Assembly (NCBI GenBank): GCA_031772625.1
Contig: CM062805.1
Coordinates: 800,113,119-800,177,118 of the forward strand
Source of the DNA: Pinus tabuliformis
Taxonomy: Eukaryota; Streptophyta; Pinopsida; Pinales; Pinaceae
Length of the DNA stretch: 64,000 nt
Reading direction: 5' to 3'
Part shown: piece after piece, positions 38,301 to 50,469 of the stretch
Numbering within the stretch: the stretch's first letter is position 1
Layout of the letters: every line of letters begins with the position of its first letter
Notes under the pieces: model-generated
What the model was told of the DNA's origin: nothing
What the model saw: the letters and a program-made list of their open reading frames with translations, nothing else
Database searches by the model: none
Made by a program: the position numbers and the translations under genes

Positions 38301-39372
38301 GAAAACTATACCCATTCCAACGATCTTACAGGGTTTATCATTACCCAATCGAACTTATCCAAAATCTCCTTGAACATAATAATGAAAATGTTTCTTATCA
38401 GGTGTGGCATGGAATGAGACCCTTGAATCTTCCACCCAGGCATCAATAATATTTTCTAATGAAAGAATCAAAGCATCTTGCAACACATCACCTGTTACAT
38501 TCACTTCATGATTAGCTTCTTGCTGTGTGTCTCCTTCTTTTCCCTTCCGAGACTTGCAATCTTTCTTCAGGTTTCCTTTCTTCCTGCATTTCTAGCACAC
38601 TATCCCCGATCTAGACTTGGATCTGCCTTTTCTTGACTTACTGTGATATCCTGGGCTCTTTTCTCTTTCCATTTTTCTTCCCCTGGTCTCTGCAGTCAAA
38701 GCATTACCTCATGTCTCACCAGAGATTTTCCGTTGCATTTCCTCGCTAAGGATTGCACCGATAACATCATCAAACTTTAAAGTACTAGATCTAGAGACGG
38801 AGTTACTAATAGCCATAACTAAGCCATTCCAACTTTCTGGCAAAGAGCACAGAAATAACAGAGCCTTAACTTCATCATGAAAATTTACCCCTACAGAACT
38901 TAAGTGACTTGTAACTGTATTAAAATCATTTAAATGATTTGCAACAGATCCACCTTTTGACATCTTCATATTTAATAAACGCTTCCTAGGAAATACCTTA
39001 TTTGAGGCTAAGGGTTTTTCATATAGTTTGGCCAATGCCGACATTAAACCCTGTGTTGTCATTTGCTTTGAAATATTAAATTCTACCGATGCCGCTAGGC
39101 ACAACCGTATTGTTCCAAGTGGCTTTCTGTCCAGAATATCCCATTCTATGTCTATCATACTCGTCAGCTTCTTTATCTTTCCGCTCAATGGTAGGTACAG
39201 ATCTCTCTGATATAGATAATCTTCCATCTGCATATTCCACAGCTGGTAGTTTTGGCTGTTGAATTTTTTCGACCCTAAACCTACCATCTTCTGCCATTGC
39301 TCCCACTCGAACCAGGAACCCTTCTCTCCTATGAGTTTATCAACCAAATAGACCTTTGAATCTGATACTAGT

Positions 39373-39957
39373 TGTTATAGAATTATATATTACAGAGCAA
39401 TGGAACACATAAAATATTGCAAAAATATAAACACAGAAAACACATGAAACAAGAGAGACAAAAATATACGTGGTTCACCCAATTTGGGCTACGTCCATGG
39501 AGAAACAACCAGTCCTTCCTTTTATATTATCCAACAAACTAAAGAGATACAACCTACAACAAATCCGTTGTAACTCCCTCTTCACTCTCAATCTCCTCTC
39601 TCTTCCTCACTCAGAATACAGATATAAATAGACACAATACAATTCCCTCATATATAGTGAGGGGTTGCCCTCTAGGGCAAAAAAGCCCTAAATTAAACAT
39701 AAATTCTACCATGAGATCATCCGCCTAATGAACGGCCCAGATTGACTAGAAATTACTAGACTTTTACAAGGAAATTTTACATATATTTTTAGCTTCAGGG
39801 GCGTTGCCCCTGAATCCCCGCCGGGGGACCGTTGGCCCCTGAACCCCCCAACTGGGGGGGATTTACTCCCCCTGCATGGAGGGGTGTACAGTCTTCCTGG
39901 GGTATACATCCAGCTGAAACCTTTGAATATAGAAGATAATAGGCTCCACACCCAACA
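39373..39957 (-). repeat. 5' LTR of the nested copia
   Basis: Plus-strand TGTTATAGAATTATATA to CACACCCAACA, 585 bp, flanked by GAGCA outside and by the TAGTATCAGA primer-binding remnant inside. Confidence 0.9.
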
Positions 39958-39962
39958 GAGCA

Positions 39963-41348
39963 TTCAATCTCCTCGAATGCTGTGTTCGGTGTATGACATT
40001 TGCAAGGCGGCCAACTCAGCTTCCTAAGGATAAAGGATTGTAACCTAGAGGGGTCTCCCATTATATACTCAATGGTAGGGGGAACACAAATCCATACTAG
40101 CACTATCTAATGTCGAAGCTAATGACAGCTGCTAGTTTTAAAGATGCCAGAACACGTCTCTATCCTAGACCTTCTAGATATGATCGTTAAATGTCAAATT
40201 CACCTTAGGTTAATTGAATTCATTTTAAAGTTTATCTTGAGTTATGTTGCAGTTTCCAGGTCTTAGCGATGCGACTCGAAAAACCTTAAGTGAAACTAAA
40301 TGAGATAGGACCCTCTCAATTAGATGAAATGCCTACACTAGAGAGGGTAGAAACAACTCAATCAAATGCAAACAACCAAGCAACTGAAAGCAAAATGATC
40401 TTTCACTACCTTACTTTTTCAAAAAATAAACTAATGAAAAATGCATTCCAATTCCTAATTTCCTGACAAGCACATATCTAACAGTCCTTTCAAAAGCAAA
40501 AGAGTTCCTTTCCTTTTCCAAACACCAAACTAATTCTAGTTTTTTAGTGATGCAAGCTATCGTAGCACAATGATGCAACAAACTAGAATTTCATACTTTT
40601 TCATGAAACAACGAAATAAACTTTTCACATACAATTCTTTAATGAAAAGGTTTTCGAGACAATAAGCTCTTCAAGCAGATGAAAACACGAAAAGAGAGGC
40701 TCATTCATAATAATGAAATACTAAATTTACCAAAAACAAGATAAGCAACATGATCCATGCCGGAAAAGAAACATTTAGACAAGCAAACAAAAACTTTTCA
40801 AACTTGTGTAATAGAGGTCAAAATCGTAAAAAGAATAAAAACGAAATGCAAGGAGTAAGTATGCCTATGACCTGACTCACTGAGCTCACAAACAACTGAA
40901 TGGAAAAAAATATAGATGCCCTAGTGTCGCTGACCACCCAATGACTCAAGCAATCAAGTAGAAAGATGATAAGCCACCAAGAAAACAAAACCAAATGAAA
41001 AGAAACTTTCTAGTCAGGGAGAAAATGGTCCAAAAGGCTTACGGGGTCAAAATCATAAGAGCAGAACACACTGGCCAAGATTGGGGTCAAACCCTCATAT
41101 TCACTTACAGGCATCGACGTGACTTTTCCTCAACATATTGCACTGATCAGTGCGACTGTCAGCGGACTAAGCACACTGATCGAGGGAGCCAAGAAAAAAA
41201 ATTTTTTCTTGAAATAGAGACCAGATCCGCTACTATGAATTTCAAACTTAGGCTAATAAGAAAGAGAGAAGAAATAGAACCAAAGGGAAAAAGTGGAACT
41301 AGAAAAGTTCACATGAAATCATGAAATCCAAGAGAAACAAAAGGATTG
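39963..41348 (-). other. Untranslated leader of the Tat-like element
   Basis: About 1.4 kb of A-rich sequence without coding support between the 5' LTR/primer-binding site and the copia insertion. Long leaders upstream of gag are usual in large Tat elements. Confidence 0.55.
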
Positions 41349-41376
41349 GTTCCCCACCGGAGTCGCCGATTTTTGA
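41349..41376 (-). other. Primer-binding site of the Tat-like element
   Basis: Immediately inside the LTR the minus strand reads ATCGGCGACTCCGGTGGGGA, close to the TGGCGACTCC...GGGGA primer-binding sites of Tat/Ogre-type elements. Confidence 0.65.
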
Positions 41377-42456
41377 TGAAGTAAAAATATAAGTGCGGAC
41401 ACAAACAAATTCTTTCATCTTGATAAAGGGTATAGCCACAACAGATACATTCTATGGAATATTTCCTTAGGTTAGAACTAATTAAGAGGGCCTACCTCTT
41501 AGTACACTTATCCCATTTGATGATGTCCTTGCTTGCTCACTCCAACTTCAAACACTTGAAACAAGTAAACAATAGCAAACAACAACCGTGATAATAGACA
41601 AATTGTAATTCAACCTACATAACAAGTCAAGAAACATTAAGCCATGAATATGTAAGATTACAAATCATGTAGGAAATCAATCGATAGTTGCATATATATT
41701 GATATCAAGAAGATATTACAACCATTGTCTTGACGTTGTGGTTCTCCTCTGACAAGACCAGGTTCCCACACACTTTTGCTAGCATTCCATGATGGCCTCA
41801 ATCAAAAATAGTTTAAGGCTCTTCCCTTTAGGCTTCACTCCTAACCAAATCACCCTTCTCTCACACAACTAGATAGCTACAACTATGAATAACTTATTAT
41901 TTACTCCAAGCCAAAATAGCACTAGAACATCAACATTAACACTAGCTTGTGCTTAGGAAGAAGGGAGGTCTATATAGGATGAATGGATGGGAGATGGATC
42001 CTCTCCTCATGGGGGAAGGTCTTATCCCTTGAGGTAGTTCCATCATTATAGGGGGAAGGAGCCCAGACTGACATCCTCGACCCCATCCGGCCAAACCATT
42101 TACTAGATTTCTGTTGTGAAGCTTCTAGATCTGGAAACTTTGGCTCTTAATTTAAAAAAAATTCCAGAACAAGAATGGCATGATTGGAACACAACTCAAT
42201 TTCTCTGGTCAGCACTAGGGATAGTGTTAATCTCTGCACATCGTCGTGGGGGAGATAAAGGCCATTAGCGTCGGTCTTGTAAACAGGGTGAAATAGAAGT
42301 TTGAGGGGAAATGGTGCAAAAGGGAATTGATTTTCTCATGAAGAGGGACACAATGGGAGTTTCTTCATGAAGGCAAAGCATGTGGGGTTCACTGTAGAGG
42401 TCCTCCGGGATCAAGGAACGAGGAGTATAGGGATAGTGACAAAATGTTGTGTAACA
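41377..42456 (-). repeat. 5' LTR of the Tat-like element
   Basis: 1080 bp, plus-strand TGAAGTAAAAATATAAGTG to AAATGTTGTGTAACA, matching 21732-22814. Confidence 0.9.
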
Positions 42457-43024
42457 CCTAGTGATTCGAGTTTGCATTGTGATAAATCTTGAGAGTCTAG
42501 TCTTAGTTTTCGGCCTAGTGATCCAAGATTGGATTACGGTAAATCCTAACAGATAAGGAGATTGAAAATTCCTCAAGGATAGTGATGGATTCTGGATGGC
42601 ATTCCAAGTTTGGTTCAGTTTTGTGATCGGAGCACCAGTTTTGGTGTGATAACGATATGGTGAGCATAGAGGTGGTTTAAACTCTAGATTCCCTTGGTTT
42701 TTTTTGGATTGGTTTATCCATGAGATCCCACATTCATTCTTGGAATATGGCATGGTTCAACCATGTCTACGGTCAGGTGGTACATGGAAGTCCCAAACCT
42801 GGTCAGATTTTCCTATGCTTAATGAAAGCTACGCTCTCTTGATTTTTCACTTGGTTATATGTGGATTTAATGGCTATTATATCTCTATTATTTCCATGGT
42901 TTTATGTTGGGTATAAGCATGGTTAATTGAGTGGTTCATGTCATTGTTATTTCATATATTTATTTTTAGTTTTTGAAATGATGGATGCAAGACATAATTG
43001 ATGTCATAATAGCTCAAGGGAGAA
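42457..43024 (+). other. Older LTR-element internal sequence, right flank of the Tat-like element
   Basis: Non-coding sequence ending in a purine-rich CTCAAGGGAGAA (43013-43024) directly before an LTR-like start. It probably belongs to the old element that the Tat-like element entered. Confidence 0.4.
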
Positions 43025-43618
43025 TGTGGTGATCCTTCTTGTCATGTTTCATAAGGTTTTTCAATCATTCATGCTCTTTCTTGTATCGTAAACCTGTAGA
43101 TTGCATTGATAACAAGTGTTTGACATAATGTAAATCTCGATTGGGGATGGTCAGGCCTAGTCCTGAGGTTGATTTTTGTTTTATTATTCTTGTCATCATG
43201 TGTTTGATGGATTCTCAAAGTTACAAAAAGTTCTAGGAAGTGGTCGAAATTCTAGGCTACAAAAGTGCCTTAAAGTCGCGGATGCTAGCACATGTCTGTT
43301 GGGAAAAGTCATTGGATGATGGAATGCAGGCCTGTGAGAGTATCTAGAGGTCCCTGGCATTGGCATGCCCATAACATGAGAGAGTCCAGAGGTCAAGAGG
43401 TCTAAAAGATTAGTGGGACTCAGGGCCAGGATGCTTGAGTGGTTGGCATGTTTCCTCAGGGTGTTGTTGCTGATGAGGAAGGTATGGTTGATGTTTTTCT
43501 TTCGATTCCATTTCCTTAAGGTCACCAAGGAGGTTGAATCATATCATATTAGGCTCTCGCCGCATGTTTACCCCAGTTGGCCAGTTACTTGGGTAGATGT
43601 GGGAGGGGGGCGGTTATA
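43025..43618 (+). repeat. LTR of an older plus-strand Ty3/gypsy element
   Basis: Starts TGTGGTGATCC after a polypurine-like tract and runs to a GGGGGGCGGTTATA end followed by a TGGTATCAGAG primer-binding site (43622-43632, initiator-Met tRNA type). The end is degraded, so the exact edge is uncertain. No gag or pol follows. Confidence 0.5.
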
Positions 43619-43621
43619 GAT

Positions 43622-43632
43622 TGGTATCAGAG
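43622..43632 (+). other. Primer-binding site, initiator Met-tRNA type
   Basis: TGGTATCAGAG is the standard plant gypsy/copia primer-binding sequence and lies just after the LTR end. Confidence 0.65.
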
Positions 43633-43639
43633 TGTGGTT

Positions 43640-45475
43640 TCATCCTCCTTTGGTGAATGTGCTTTTCACGCATTCATGTCAGTTGCACATGTGTAAGTCA
43701 TCCTTGAATGCTTGTTGCATATGCATGGTGTTGGTCATGGTCATAGTGATGTCGTAATGGGAATGAGGTTGTTGTTGTTATGAAGCATGTTGTCATGAGT
43801 GTATGATTGGTTACATGTTTTTTACGCTTACGTATTGTTAGTGTACGTTGGCGTTTGGTAATTTAATTGAAGTTAAATTACTTAAATAAAATTATGAATT
43901 AGGGCTAGAAAACTGATGAAATGTATGTGCATTGTATGTGCTAGAAGTCTTTGTCACTTATTAAATTCCTAAATCAATTTGAGTTATCAAGATGCACATG
44001 TTTCTCTATGGCTATATAAATAAACAAATTTCTTATATCAAATGTAATGAATTCTACTCTCTTTGACTAAATAACAATTTCATCCTACTTAAAAGAAACT
44101 TCAAACTTGCTTCATAAGATCACACTCACACTTGTTTGAAATAAAATCACTCACACACTTGCTTAAAGTAAAATCACACCTGCTGTAATGAAAATCAAAC
44201 ACACTTGCTTAAATGAAAATCATTCTTGAAAATTACATTCATTCAAATGGAAATCATACTTGCTTGAATAAGAATCATAATCCACACTTGTTTGAATGAG
44301 AATCACACATGTACTTAAATAAAATCACTCTTCAAATCATACTCATAAATAAATCTATCTCTATGAAAACTGTGATTAAAAACTACTGCAATATAAAGCT
44401 TAAATTCCTACTGCTATTTTGAATTAAGCTCTATCCATATGCATATGAGATCTCTCCTTTCCTTATCAATAAAATGATTAGTAAAAAAATTTAAAATCTA
44501 TAACTAAAAATCAGACCTTGAATACTTGAATGGATCGACAAAATCTAAATGAAATATGTGCGGAACTACTAATCGTAAACAAACAAAATCCTTTTTGTCT
44601 CAATGGGGGCCTCCTATGAGAAGCGGTAAACATTATAAATATTCCAAGAAATGATTATTCATGCATTGGAACACACAACAAGAAATGGAGTTGAAACAAA
44701 GTTTTTATATCAAAACATAATACTTCACAAATACAATTCTTGTCCTCTTTTGCTATGTCGAGAGGCATATTTATAAAACCCTTACGCAATGAATGTTTTT
44801 TAGAGCTTTATGCCTATGCTAATAAATATTAGCTATAATTATCCTAGGAGATAAGATATCATAATCTTATTCATGATTTGCTAACAACGTAGCAAATCAT
44901 GAAACTGAAAATTTTCATCTTGCTCACTTGATCCACACATTCCACAATGTTTGACTTATCCTTTGACCTGAATGATAAGGTGCCTTTTTCATCGATCTCA
45001 CTTCTAAAAATAGGAATGAATCATTTTATTCATTATTTTCCATCTACCTATGTTCCTTGTTTCTCGGATGGAGCTCCACAACCTATTGAACCTTGGATCT
45101 AGCTGCAGAAACTTTTATCAGCTACAGAATCACTACATTTTGGTAGCTTAGGTAGATATTAAGTCAAAAAATAAAGACAAATGACACATGAAATATTTGA
45201 TCAATATATACCTGTTATGCTTCAATTTTATAAATTAATACCTATATTGTAACGTATGAAGGTCAAAAAGGAAGGATTAAGGTGGAAAAGGGAGCATCAA
45301 AGACAAGTATTTCTAGGGTTCAACAGTTGGTATGGTTTTGTTGTCATGCATGAGGTCAGGGTATGTGTAGTTGATTTGTTCATGCATTGATGACTGACTC
45401 TAGCTAGACTAATGATTACATGGCTATATTCTTAAGTATCATATGTCTATATGTTTTTATGATTATGTTATACAT
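43640..45475. other. AT-rich stretch without a recognised gene
   Basis: Nothing coding is supported. Apart from a short tandem repeat at 44090-44345 the sequence is AT-rich filler. Confidence 0.5.
44090..44345. repeat. Degenerate ~30-35-bp tandem repeat
   Basis: Repeated forms of CACACTTGCTTAAATGAAAATCA recur at least seven times with variable spacing. Confidence 0.7.
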
Positions 45476-45893
45476 CGATCCAAGATCTCTTCCTTATAGA
45501 TGTATTAAATAATTACATGAACAAATTGTAGCTTAACCATAGAAACTTAATGTGAAAATAAAAGAAGAGAGGAAACACATAAAGGCATGAAATAAGATAA
45601 GAGACTTGATAACAGAGTTCATCCAATTTGGACTACGTCTCTGGGCCCTGTTCGATCAATGGGGAGGCCTTCATTCATTAAGTGGCATAAAAGAGAAAGA
45701 AGTACAATCAACATTTACATAAGGAGTCTTATACCTCCAAACTAGAAAATGAATGAAAAATGGAGAGCTATGTTGTAAAAGCTGACATCACTGTTGAGTT
45801 CCTGCCGTTGAGAGGTGCAAAATCGATATAAAACTTGCCCAATTCTAACATTGGACCAAATTGACCCTTTGAAAAATGTGCCCAAGCAAGGTT
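45476..45893 (-). repeat. 3' LTR (shared part) of the split gypsy element
   Basis: CGATCCAAGATCT at the lower edge, then near-continuous similarity to 59573-59988, including CAATGGGGAGGCCTTCATTC. The LTR continues above 45893 but its upper edge is not resolved because the other copy is interrupted. Confidence 0.8.
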
Positions 45894-46037
45894 CTGCCCC
45901 CTACCATAGGCCGCTCAGGGCTCCGCCCTCCTGCAATAAAATAATATAGTCTCAGAATTCATGACCACTTGCCCCCCCCCAGCGGTTGCACTGTTCAGAA
46001 AGGTTCATATAGAATTTAGTTGGCAGACCTCCCAACG

Positions 46038-46112
46038 GAGTCCATTGGTGCAATAGTAAAAATGACATAGTGGTTGAGGAGGGGTCGAGGGATCAAATCC
46101 TGCCCCTCCCTG
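46038..46112 (+). repeat. Candidate tRNA-derived SINE head
   Basis: CATTGGTGCAATAGTAAAAAT sits like an A box, and about 40 bp later GGGATCAAATCCTGCCCCTC resembles a B box (GGTTCGAATCC) with its T-stem. The spacing fits a pol III promoter of a tRNA-derived SINE. A GC-rich body with three related ~65-bp units follows. Confidence 0.4.
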
Positions 46113-46119
46113 TTTTAAC

Positions 46120-46445
46120 ACATAACATTTGTTTATTGAGATTATGAGTGGCGGGTCTAATGGTCTGGTGGCCCATCCCCCCATTTTCGCTACTTTTTAC
46201 ATTTAATGAATGAGGTGGAGTGGAGGGGCGATGGGGTTGACAGCGCGCCCCCCAAAACTTATGTATAATGTATTATGGTAGTTCCAGGGGCGGCGAGGTC
46301 ATGGCCACCCGCCCTTTTTTTAATATAAAATTGTTATGGCGATTCTGGGGGTGACGTGGTCATAACCACCTGCCCCTTTTTTAATCTTAATTTGTTGTGA
46401 TCTCCATCGGGGGTGACAGGGTCATGGTCTGATGCCCTTTTTTTA
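46120..46445. repeat. ~65-bp tandem repeat with GGTCATGG...CCCTTTTTTT units
   Basis: Three to four diverged units each contain a GGGGnGnCGnGGTCATnnCC segment followed by a CCCTTTTTT run and an AT-rich spacer (for example near 46290-46325, 46345-46385, 46405-46445). Confidence 0.65.
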
Positions 46446-46969
46446 ACTTTATTAACGCACCTTAGAACTTTTTTGAACCTTAGGGGTCATTGGATGAATT
46501 AATCGTCCTACAAATTTGCCAGGAAAACTAGCTGGATTCTAGTAGCCAGGTTTCTGCCAAATTGTGCCCTCCTTAAGCCTACCACATGTGCTTCTATCTC
46601 CCTCATACGAACTTATATTGGAGAATCAGGGCGACAAGCATTTCAATCTAGTGTCAAGTTCATCAACTTTCTACCATTTTGAATTTTGAGCCTTTTACCA
46701 TGTCACTGGTATCTGGAGATCCATCTGGTTCAATCCTCCCCATTGAGGATATTTTAGACCACCAAAATCTTTATTAGTCAATTGGAAATTGAGGGAATTA
46801 TTCCCTTGCCCTTTCCTTTCCAAACCGTTTTTCCTTGCTAGGGTGCATCCCTTTGAAACCAACTCGAAGGTACTCCACATCTCCCCATCGTGAAGTCCTG
46901 GTTCTTTTGTCAAGGATGATATCTTCAGGAAACTCATCAAGATACTTAGGTGCAAAGTCATCAATTGTA

Positions 46970-47965
46970 GGAACTTATCCCACCTCTTCGATGTCCATGA
47001 TCAATGGTGGCTCATAAAGCTTTAAGTTTTCCACATTCACTATGGAGTACATTTTTATAAATGCTGACAAATCGAGATGGAAGGCATTGTCTCCAATTTT
47101 CTCCAAGATGGTGAATGGACCATATAGGGTTGGTCACAATTTCTTCCCTTCTCCCTTCATTTTGTCCTTGATGATATGGAACCACACTTTGTTTCCCACT
47201 TGAAATTTATGTTTGACTCGGTGTTTGTCATATTGAACCTTGTATTAGGCTTGATTTTTTACCACCTTCTCCTGTACTACTTGGTGAATCAACTGGATCT
47301 GTCGAATGAACCGTTGTGCTTTGTCCCTATCATCACACCCACTGGAGTCATATTCCTTTCCAAAGACCATATCAAAAGGATCATTGGGCAAGTAGCCAAA
47401 ACATGTCTCAAATGGTGAACGATGCATAGATGAGTGCACTTCTCGATTGTAGAAATGTTGCACATATGGAAGATGCTCATCCCACAACTTAGGATGTTTT
47501 CCACAATATCCTCGCAACAAGTGTACCATGGTGTGGTTGACAACCTCTCTCTATCTATCATTCTGTGGATGAAATTTCATGCTTCTTTCAACTTGGTGTC
47601 CATCATCTTCCAAAAGCTGGTCCAAAACTCTCCAATAAAGCGAGAGTCCTGATCTGACACAATCGATGTGGGAAACACAAGATGGACCCAAACATGCTGA
47701 AAGAAACGATAACTAGCCTACTCTATAGTGATCTGCTCTTTATAAGGCATTAAAATACACATCTTACTAAAATGGTCAACAATGACATAAAAATAGTCGT
47801 GACCTTTCTAGACAAAGGGAAACCTCCTACAAAATCCATCAACACACTTTCCCGTGGACAACTCAGAATAGGGAGTGGTGTGTAGAGGTCGAGTTTTCTA
47901 TTAGAGGGATTTGAAATATAACACATCACACATCCCTTTACATAGCGAGTCACAATGTTCTTCAT
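46970..47965 (-). CDS. Integrase region of the split gypsy element (fossil)
   Basis: Zinc-binding remnant (47750-47965, MKNIVTRYVKGCVMCYISNP), core and C-terminal parts (47245-47529, YCGKHPKLWDEHLPYVQHFY) and the usual C-terminal GPFTILEKIGDNAFHLDL at about 47060-47130. Broken. Confidence 0.8.
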
Positions 47966-48325
47966 ATGAGGCTAAAAGTAAAATATTTTTAAATGACACA
48001 AAGTCTTTTCAACACCAAAATGGCCAGACACAAGGGAGTAGTGTGCCTCCCTGATTACATGTACTCTTTCTCCTGTGGGTATGCACAATTTTCCAAGGTG
48101 ATATAACAATTTCCCCTGCAAGTGTTATTTGTCCACCTGTGAACCATGGGTTAGTTTTGAATAAATCTCCTTAAAGTCATCATCATTAGCATATTATTCA
48201 ACATAACTTTAAAAAGATTACAAAGCATTATGCAAAATAATAGTAGCAGAAATAGGAGGGCGAGATAGCATATCGGCCACTTTGCTTCTAGTGCCCTTCT
48301 TAGACTTTATTACCATATGAAATTT

Positions 48326-49513
48326 CTAAATAAAACCCATCCACTTGAAATGATGAGCTTGCTGCAACTTGGTTTGTGACTCAAGATATTGCAAAGGCTG
48401 ATGAACCATGTGGATGATGGTCTCCTTTCCAATCACATAGTGTTTCCACTTTTTCACACTCTGGACCAGGGCATATAACTCCTTGTCATAAGTGGGATAT
48501 TTCATCAAAGCCTGAGAGAATTTCTCTGAATGGTAACATATCGACTTCTTTTGCTACATCAATACAACTCCCATGTCATATCTGTTGGCGTCTCTCTCAA
48601 TCTCGAATGGTTGCTGGAGATCTGGTAAGGCCAAGATCGGTGTGGTGCTAATCTTTTCTTTCAATGCTTCGAAGGAATTCTACTGGTTTCCTCCCCATTG
48701 AAAGACTTGCTTTACGCTTATCATTGTGTGTAGAGGTGATCCAATAATAGAGAAATTGGCAATAAGTCTCCTCCAATACTACACTACACCCAAAAAACTA
48801 TGAACCTCAGTTAAACTAGTAGGCTTCGGAAAATTTACAATTGCTTCAACTTTAGAAGGATTAATTTTTAACTAACCATGATCAACAATATGACCTAGGA
48901 AAACCAAAGAGGTTTTCCAAAACTCACACTTTGAAAATTTTACATAGAGTTTTTCCTTTCTCAATACATCAAGCACTTGCTTTACATGGCATACATGTTC
49001 ATTCCAATTTCTACTAAAGACAAGAATATCATCTAGATATACAAGAACAAATTCATTAATGAAAGGCCTAAAAAGATCATTCATGACCCTCATGAAAGTG
49101 GATGGATCATTGCAAAGTCCGAATGACATCACCATCCATTCATACAACCCCTGTTTGGTATTGAAAGTGGTTTTCCACACATCTTGCTTTGCAATTCGGA
49201 CCTAGTGATAACCACTACGCAAATCCAATGTGGTGAAATAGATAGCTTTCTTTAATTGATCTACCAAATCATCAATGCGAGGGTGAGGGTAATGATTTTT
49301 CACCATGATTTTGTTTAGCGCTTGGTAATCCATGCACCTCCCCCATGTGCCATCTTTCTTTGGCACTAAGAAAATCAGTGAGCCCCATGGAGAAGTGCTC
49401 GGTCTGATGACCCCTTGGTTCAATAGTTCCTGCACTTGCTTTTTGATCTCCTCCATCTCAATAGTCGACATCCTATACATGCCAATGTTTGGTAAAGGAG
49501 ATTCATGCTGCAA
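48326..49513 (-). CDS. Reverse transcriptase/RNase H of the split gypsy element (fossil)
   Basis: RT N-terminal and palm motifs: [20 protein letters not shown] and [20 protein letters not shown] (49202-49513), then [18 protein letters not shown] and the catalytic [10 protein letters not shown] box (48872-49180). RNase H remnant at 48326-48508 ([20 protein letters not shown]). Broken. Confidence 0.85.
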
Positions 49514-49737
49514 ATGGATCTCATGTTGGATTTCCCTCTTCAGAGGTAATCACCTTGGTTCCTAAAACATCTCATCACAATTGGAAATTAATTCACATAA
49601 TTCCTTCTTATGCACATGATAAAAACCATGAAAAACATCAGATAATTCTTCATCCTTCTTGCTTACAACCATAAGCATGTATCCTTTCCTGGAATTCATC
49701 AACCTCTTCATTTGTCCTACACTTGCAAGGCTGGCAT

Positions 49738-50416
49738 TCATTCTAGTTGATGAGACCCTAAAATATATTCTACCCCATCTTTTGTGATTTGGTATTTGTT
49801 TTCATGAGGAAAGAAAACTGCTTTTCTATCATATAAGTATGGACTCCCTAACACCATGCCACATATATCCAATTGCATAAAATCAAGTTCTACCTCATCC
49901 ACTAATGTAGAAGTGATCACAAATTTAACCTTGCACTTCTTACATCCAATTTTGCTTTATCATGTATCCATCCAAGCGGATAAGGTTTTGGAAGCGGTTT
50001 GGTTTTTAAGCCTAGCTTCTTTACCAAGGACTCTAAAATTAAATCTTCTTGGGATTTGGTCTCAAATAAAGTTTCCACTTTCATATGATTTATGAAAACT
50101 ATAATATGAGATAACTCAATTCTCTTTCATTCATTAGGAAGAGACTCATTTGTTGAACTAGTGCTTTGATGTCATTCAAAATTAACATGAGGTGTAAGAG
50201 TACCTTTTGTTCCTACTACCGTGAACAATGCTTCATCTTCGGAATCAGATCCAAGGTCTGTTGCATGGTTGCCATTGTCTTATGCTTGCCCTTTCCTCCA
50301 TACTTATTTGGTCTCTTTTCCAGGTAAAATTTCCAACGATGATCGCTGTCATGACCTTCCTTTTTCCAGTGAGTGCAATAAGGCTTTTCTCCTTCATCTT
50401 TCTTGGTTGATGTCAT
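49738..50416 (-). CDS. Zinc-knuckle and protease region of the split gypsy element (fossil)
   Basis: 50216-50416 has a nucleocapsid-like EKPYCTHWKKEGHD segment. 49738-49920 resembles the end of a retropepsin domain (DICGMVLGSPYLYDRKAVFF). The upper limit abuts the terminal inverted repeat of the inserted unit. Confidence 0.65.
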
Positions 50417-50442
50417 CCTCTTTTCCTTTCCCTTTGGATTTT

Positions 50443-50469
50443 AACAATGTAAACTTTGAAACGGGAACT
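50443..50469 (+). repeat. Left terminal inverted repeat
   Basis: Exact reverse complement of 58589-58615 over 27 bp; identity stops abruptly at the outer edge. Within 200 bp inside lies a further 14-bp inverted pair, GTGATGCAGAATAC near 50524 and GTATTCTGCATCAC near 50647. Confidence 0.95.

Larger units (their letters stand above)
34671..39957 (-). mobile_element. Ty1/copia retrotransposon nested in the Tat-like element
   Basis: A 5.3-kb copia element on the minus strand, with LTRs at both ends and a perfect 5-bp target-site duplication GAGCA (34666-34670 and 39958-39962). From 5' to 3' on its strand: LTR, TAGTATCAGA primer-binding site, gag (about 38290-39347, [20 protein letters not shown]), zinc-knuckle remnant, integrase (37059-38270), reverse transcriptase (about 35950-36840) and RNase H (35398-35793, SKTKHIQLKYHFIRSALEDG). 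It inserted between the leader and gag of the host element and is therefore younger than it. Most domains are readable but several breaks are present. Confidence 0.9.
21732..42456 (-). mobile_element. Tat-like Ty3/gypsy LTR retrotransposon, 20.7 kb with a nested copia
   Basis: Two direct ~1.08-kb LTRs bound a large minus-strand element. From 5' to 3' on its strand: LTR, primer-binding site resembling the GGCGACTCC...GGGGA sites of Tat/Ogre-type elements, ~1.4 kb non-coding leader, a nested copia insertion (34671-39957), gag with a glutamine-rich repeat region, protease, reverse transcriptase/RNase H, integrase, a second RNase H domain, a plus-strand antisense ORF, a ~2-kb untranslated tail, polypurine tract and 3' LTR. 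About 15.4 kb remain when the nested copia is subtracted. The coding regions are broken many times, so it is a fossil. CCTAG occurs at the right outer edge and five bases from the left outer edge; this may be the target-site duplication but is not exact. Confidence 0.85.

Noticed and set aside
42265-42753. 162-residue minus-strand frame across the Tat-like LTR edge
   Set aside because: It spans the LTR boundary into unrelated flank, so it is a chance frame.
46038-46112. Functional tRNA gene
   Set aside because: Only A-box- and B-box-like words are present; no acceptor stem or anticodon arm closes.
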